Assembly (NCBI RefSeq): GCF_003533305.1
Contig: NZ_DOEH01000022.1
Location: 62,001-126,000 of the forward strand
Reading direction: 5' to 3'
Length of the DNA: 64,000 bases
DNA from: Providencia sp.
Lineage (GTDB): Bacteria > Pseudomonadota > Gammaproteobacteria > Enterobacterales > Enterobacteriaceae
Shown here: piece by piece, positions 63,057-64,000 of the stretch
Layout: the number at the start of each line of letters is the position of its first letter
How positions within the stretch are numbered: position 1 is the stretch's first letter
Translations under genes and position numbers: made by a program
Notes under the pieces: generated by a model
What the model was told of the DNA's origin: nothing
Database searches by the model: none
Seen by the model: only the letters and a program-made list of their open reading frames with translations

Positions 63057-64000
63057 TTAAAAACTGTCTTCATATTCGCGAGCTTTTTTCTCATCATAGT
63101 TATGCTCCCATTTTGCGACTACGAGTGCAGCTAAAGCATTACCGACGACGTTTAAGGCTGTGCGTGCCATATCCAGTATACGGTCAACGCCGGCGATGAA
63201 GGCAAGACCTTCGAGTGGGATACCAACGCTACCTAATGTGGCGAGAAGGACAACGAACGAAACACCAGGAACACCTGCAATACCTTTTGATGTGATCATT
63301 AGCGTAAAGACTAATATGAGCTCTTGCCCAATAGATAACTCAATACCATAAAGTTGTGCGATAAATATAGCTGCAATACTTTGATATAAGGTTGAGCCAT
63401 CGAGGTTGAAAGAATAGCCTATTGGGATCACGAAACTGGTGACTGATTTAGGTGCACCATATTTTTCCATTTTGTCCATAATACGTGGTAAAACGGTTTC
63501 TGAACTGGCGGTCGAATAAGCGAGTAAGAGTTCATCTTTTAATATTTTCATTAGCATGAAAATATTAATTTTACAGTATCTTGCAACAAGTCCTAATACC
63601 ACCACAGCAAAGAATATAATGGCGCAATGAACTAAAATAACTAATTTTAATAATGGAACAAGTGAGGTAAACCCAAAGTTTGCAACGGTAACTGAAATCA
63701 GTGCAAATACCCCGATCGGCGCATATAGCATGATCATGTTAGTAACACGGAACATAGTTTCAGAGAATGTTTGCAAGACAGTGAGTAAAGGTTGTTTTTT
63801 CTCTAGAGGTAAAGAGGAAAGACCTAAACCAAATAATACTGCGAAGAAGATCACCGGTAGCATATCACCACTAGCCATTGCAGCAAAAATATTGCTAGGC
63901 ACCAATGTTAAAAGGGTATTGATAATACCTGATGGATGGCTTTCAACTTCTTGTGTGGTTTTTTCATACTGAGAAATATCGACTTGGGTTAATTGAGACA
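63057..64000 (-). CDS. gltP: Glutamate/aspartate-proton symporter GltP, N-terminus outside window
   Basis: GltP imports glutamate and aspartate with protons. The frame is open to the right edge; upstream residues there (D-I-S-Q-Y and G-I-I-N-T-L) also match GltP, so the gene is cut by the window and the apparent start at 63905 (a TTG) is internal. The visible 310 or so residues cover the C-terminal two thirds, with the DAACS-family hairpin region A-Y-S-T-A-S-S-E-T-V-L-P, S-F-N-L-D-G-S-T-L-Y, S-K-G-I-A-G-V-P-G-V-S-F and the Asp/Asn helix V-D-R-I-L-D-M-A-R-T-A-L-N-V. Confidence 0.93.
   Translation of the reverse strand, partial: SQLTQVDISQYEKTTQEVESHPSGIINTLLTLVPSNIFAAMASGDMLPVIFFAVLFGLGLSSLPLEKKQPLLTVLQTFSETMFRVTNMIMLYAPIGVFALISVTVANFGFTSLVPLLKLVILVHCAIIFFAVVVLGLVARYCKINIFMLMKILKDELLLAYSTASSETVLPRIMDKMEKYGAPKSVTSFVIPIGYSFNLDGSTLYQSIAAIFIAQLYGIELSIGQELILVFTLMITSKGIAGVPGVSFVVLLATLGSVGIPLEGLAFIAGVDRILDMARTALNVVGNALAALVVAKWEHNYDEKKAREYEDSF

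Overview
The window is a contiguous piece of a gammaproteobacterial chromosome, most likely Providencia or a close relative in the Morganellaceae. Nearly every housekeeping gene aligns end to end with an E. coli counterpart recalled from memory, but the DNA is clearly more AT-rich. The catalase is of the Proteus mirabilis KatA type, GyrA carries Glu at position 87 as I recall for Proteus, and a Xenorhabdus/Yersinia-type binary pore-forming toxin (XaxA/XaxB) is present. No search could be run, so the genus call is inference.

Layout, left to right. (1) 1-2.8 kb: the 3' end of a secreted modular protein, then a divergent pair of a small DMT-type transporter and a LysR regulator around a perfect palindrome. 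(2) 2.8-16 kb: pta and ackA (acetate overflow), yfbV, yfbU, sugar phosphatase yfbT, permease yfbS, 5'-deoxynucleotidase yfbR, alanine transaminase alaA and regulator lrhA, in the same neighbourhood as in E. coli. This part also holds two ERIC-type repeats, a twelve-copy ATTT microsatellite and an unlisted 22-residue membrane microprotein. (3) 16-32 kb: the complete nuoA-N operon for respiratory complex I (nuoC and nuoD fused), closed by a strong terminator. (4) 32-34.3 kb: the xaxAB toxin operon, convergent on nuoN and inserted between nuo and men. (5) 35-42.1 kb: menF-D-H-B-C-E for menaquinone synthesis, with overlapping genes. (6) 42-47.8 kb: catalase katA, outer-membrane protein yfaZ, tyrosine permease tyrP with tandem TyrR boxes, and the anaerobic C4-dicarboxylate carrier dcuB. 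(7) 47.8-55.5 kb: aerobic ribonucleotide reductase nrdA-nrdB-yfaE with NrdR- and DnaA-type sites, ubiG, and gyrA with a tandem repeat in its upstream region and an unusual C-terminus. (8) 55.6-62 kb: the Rcs envelope-stress phosphorelay, rcsC convergent with rcsD-rcsB. (9) 62.1-64 kb: tRNA-Ser(UGA), tRNA-Thr(UGU), a possible sRNA, a possible 34-residue membrane peptide, and the 3' part of gltP running off the window.

The functional theme is respiration and its switches: acetate overflow, complex I, both quinone branches (ubiG and men), a fumarate/succinate carrier, and catalase. The accessory interest lies in the toxin operon, the small hydrophobic ORFs, the repeats and the truncated surface protein at the left edge. 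I saw no transposase, integrase, prophage or CRISPR array.
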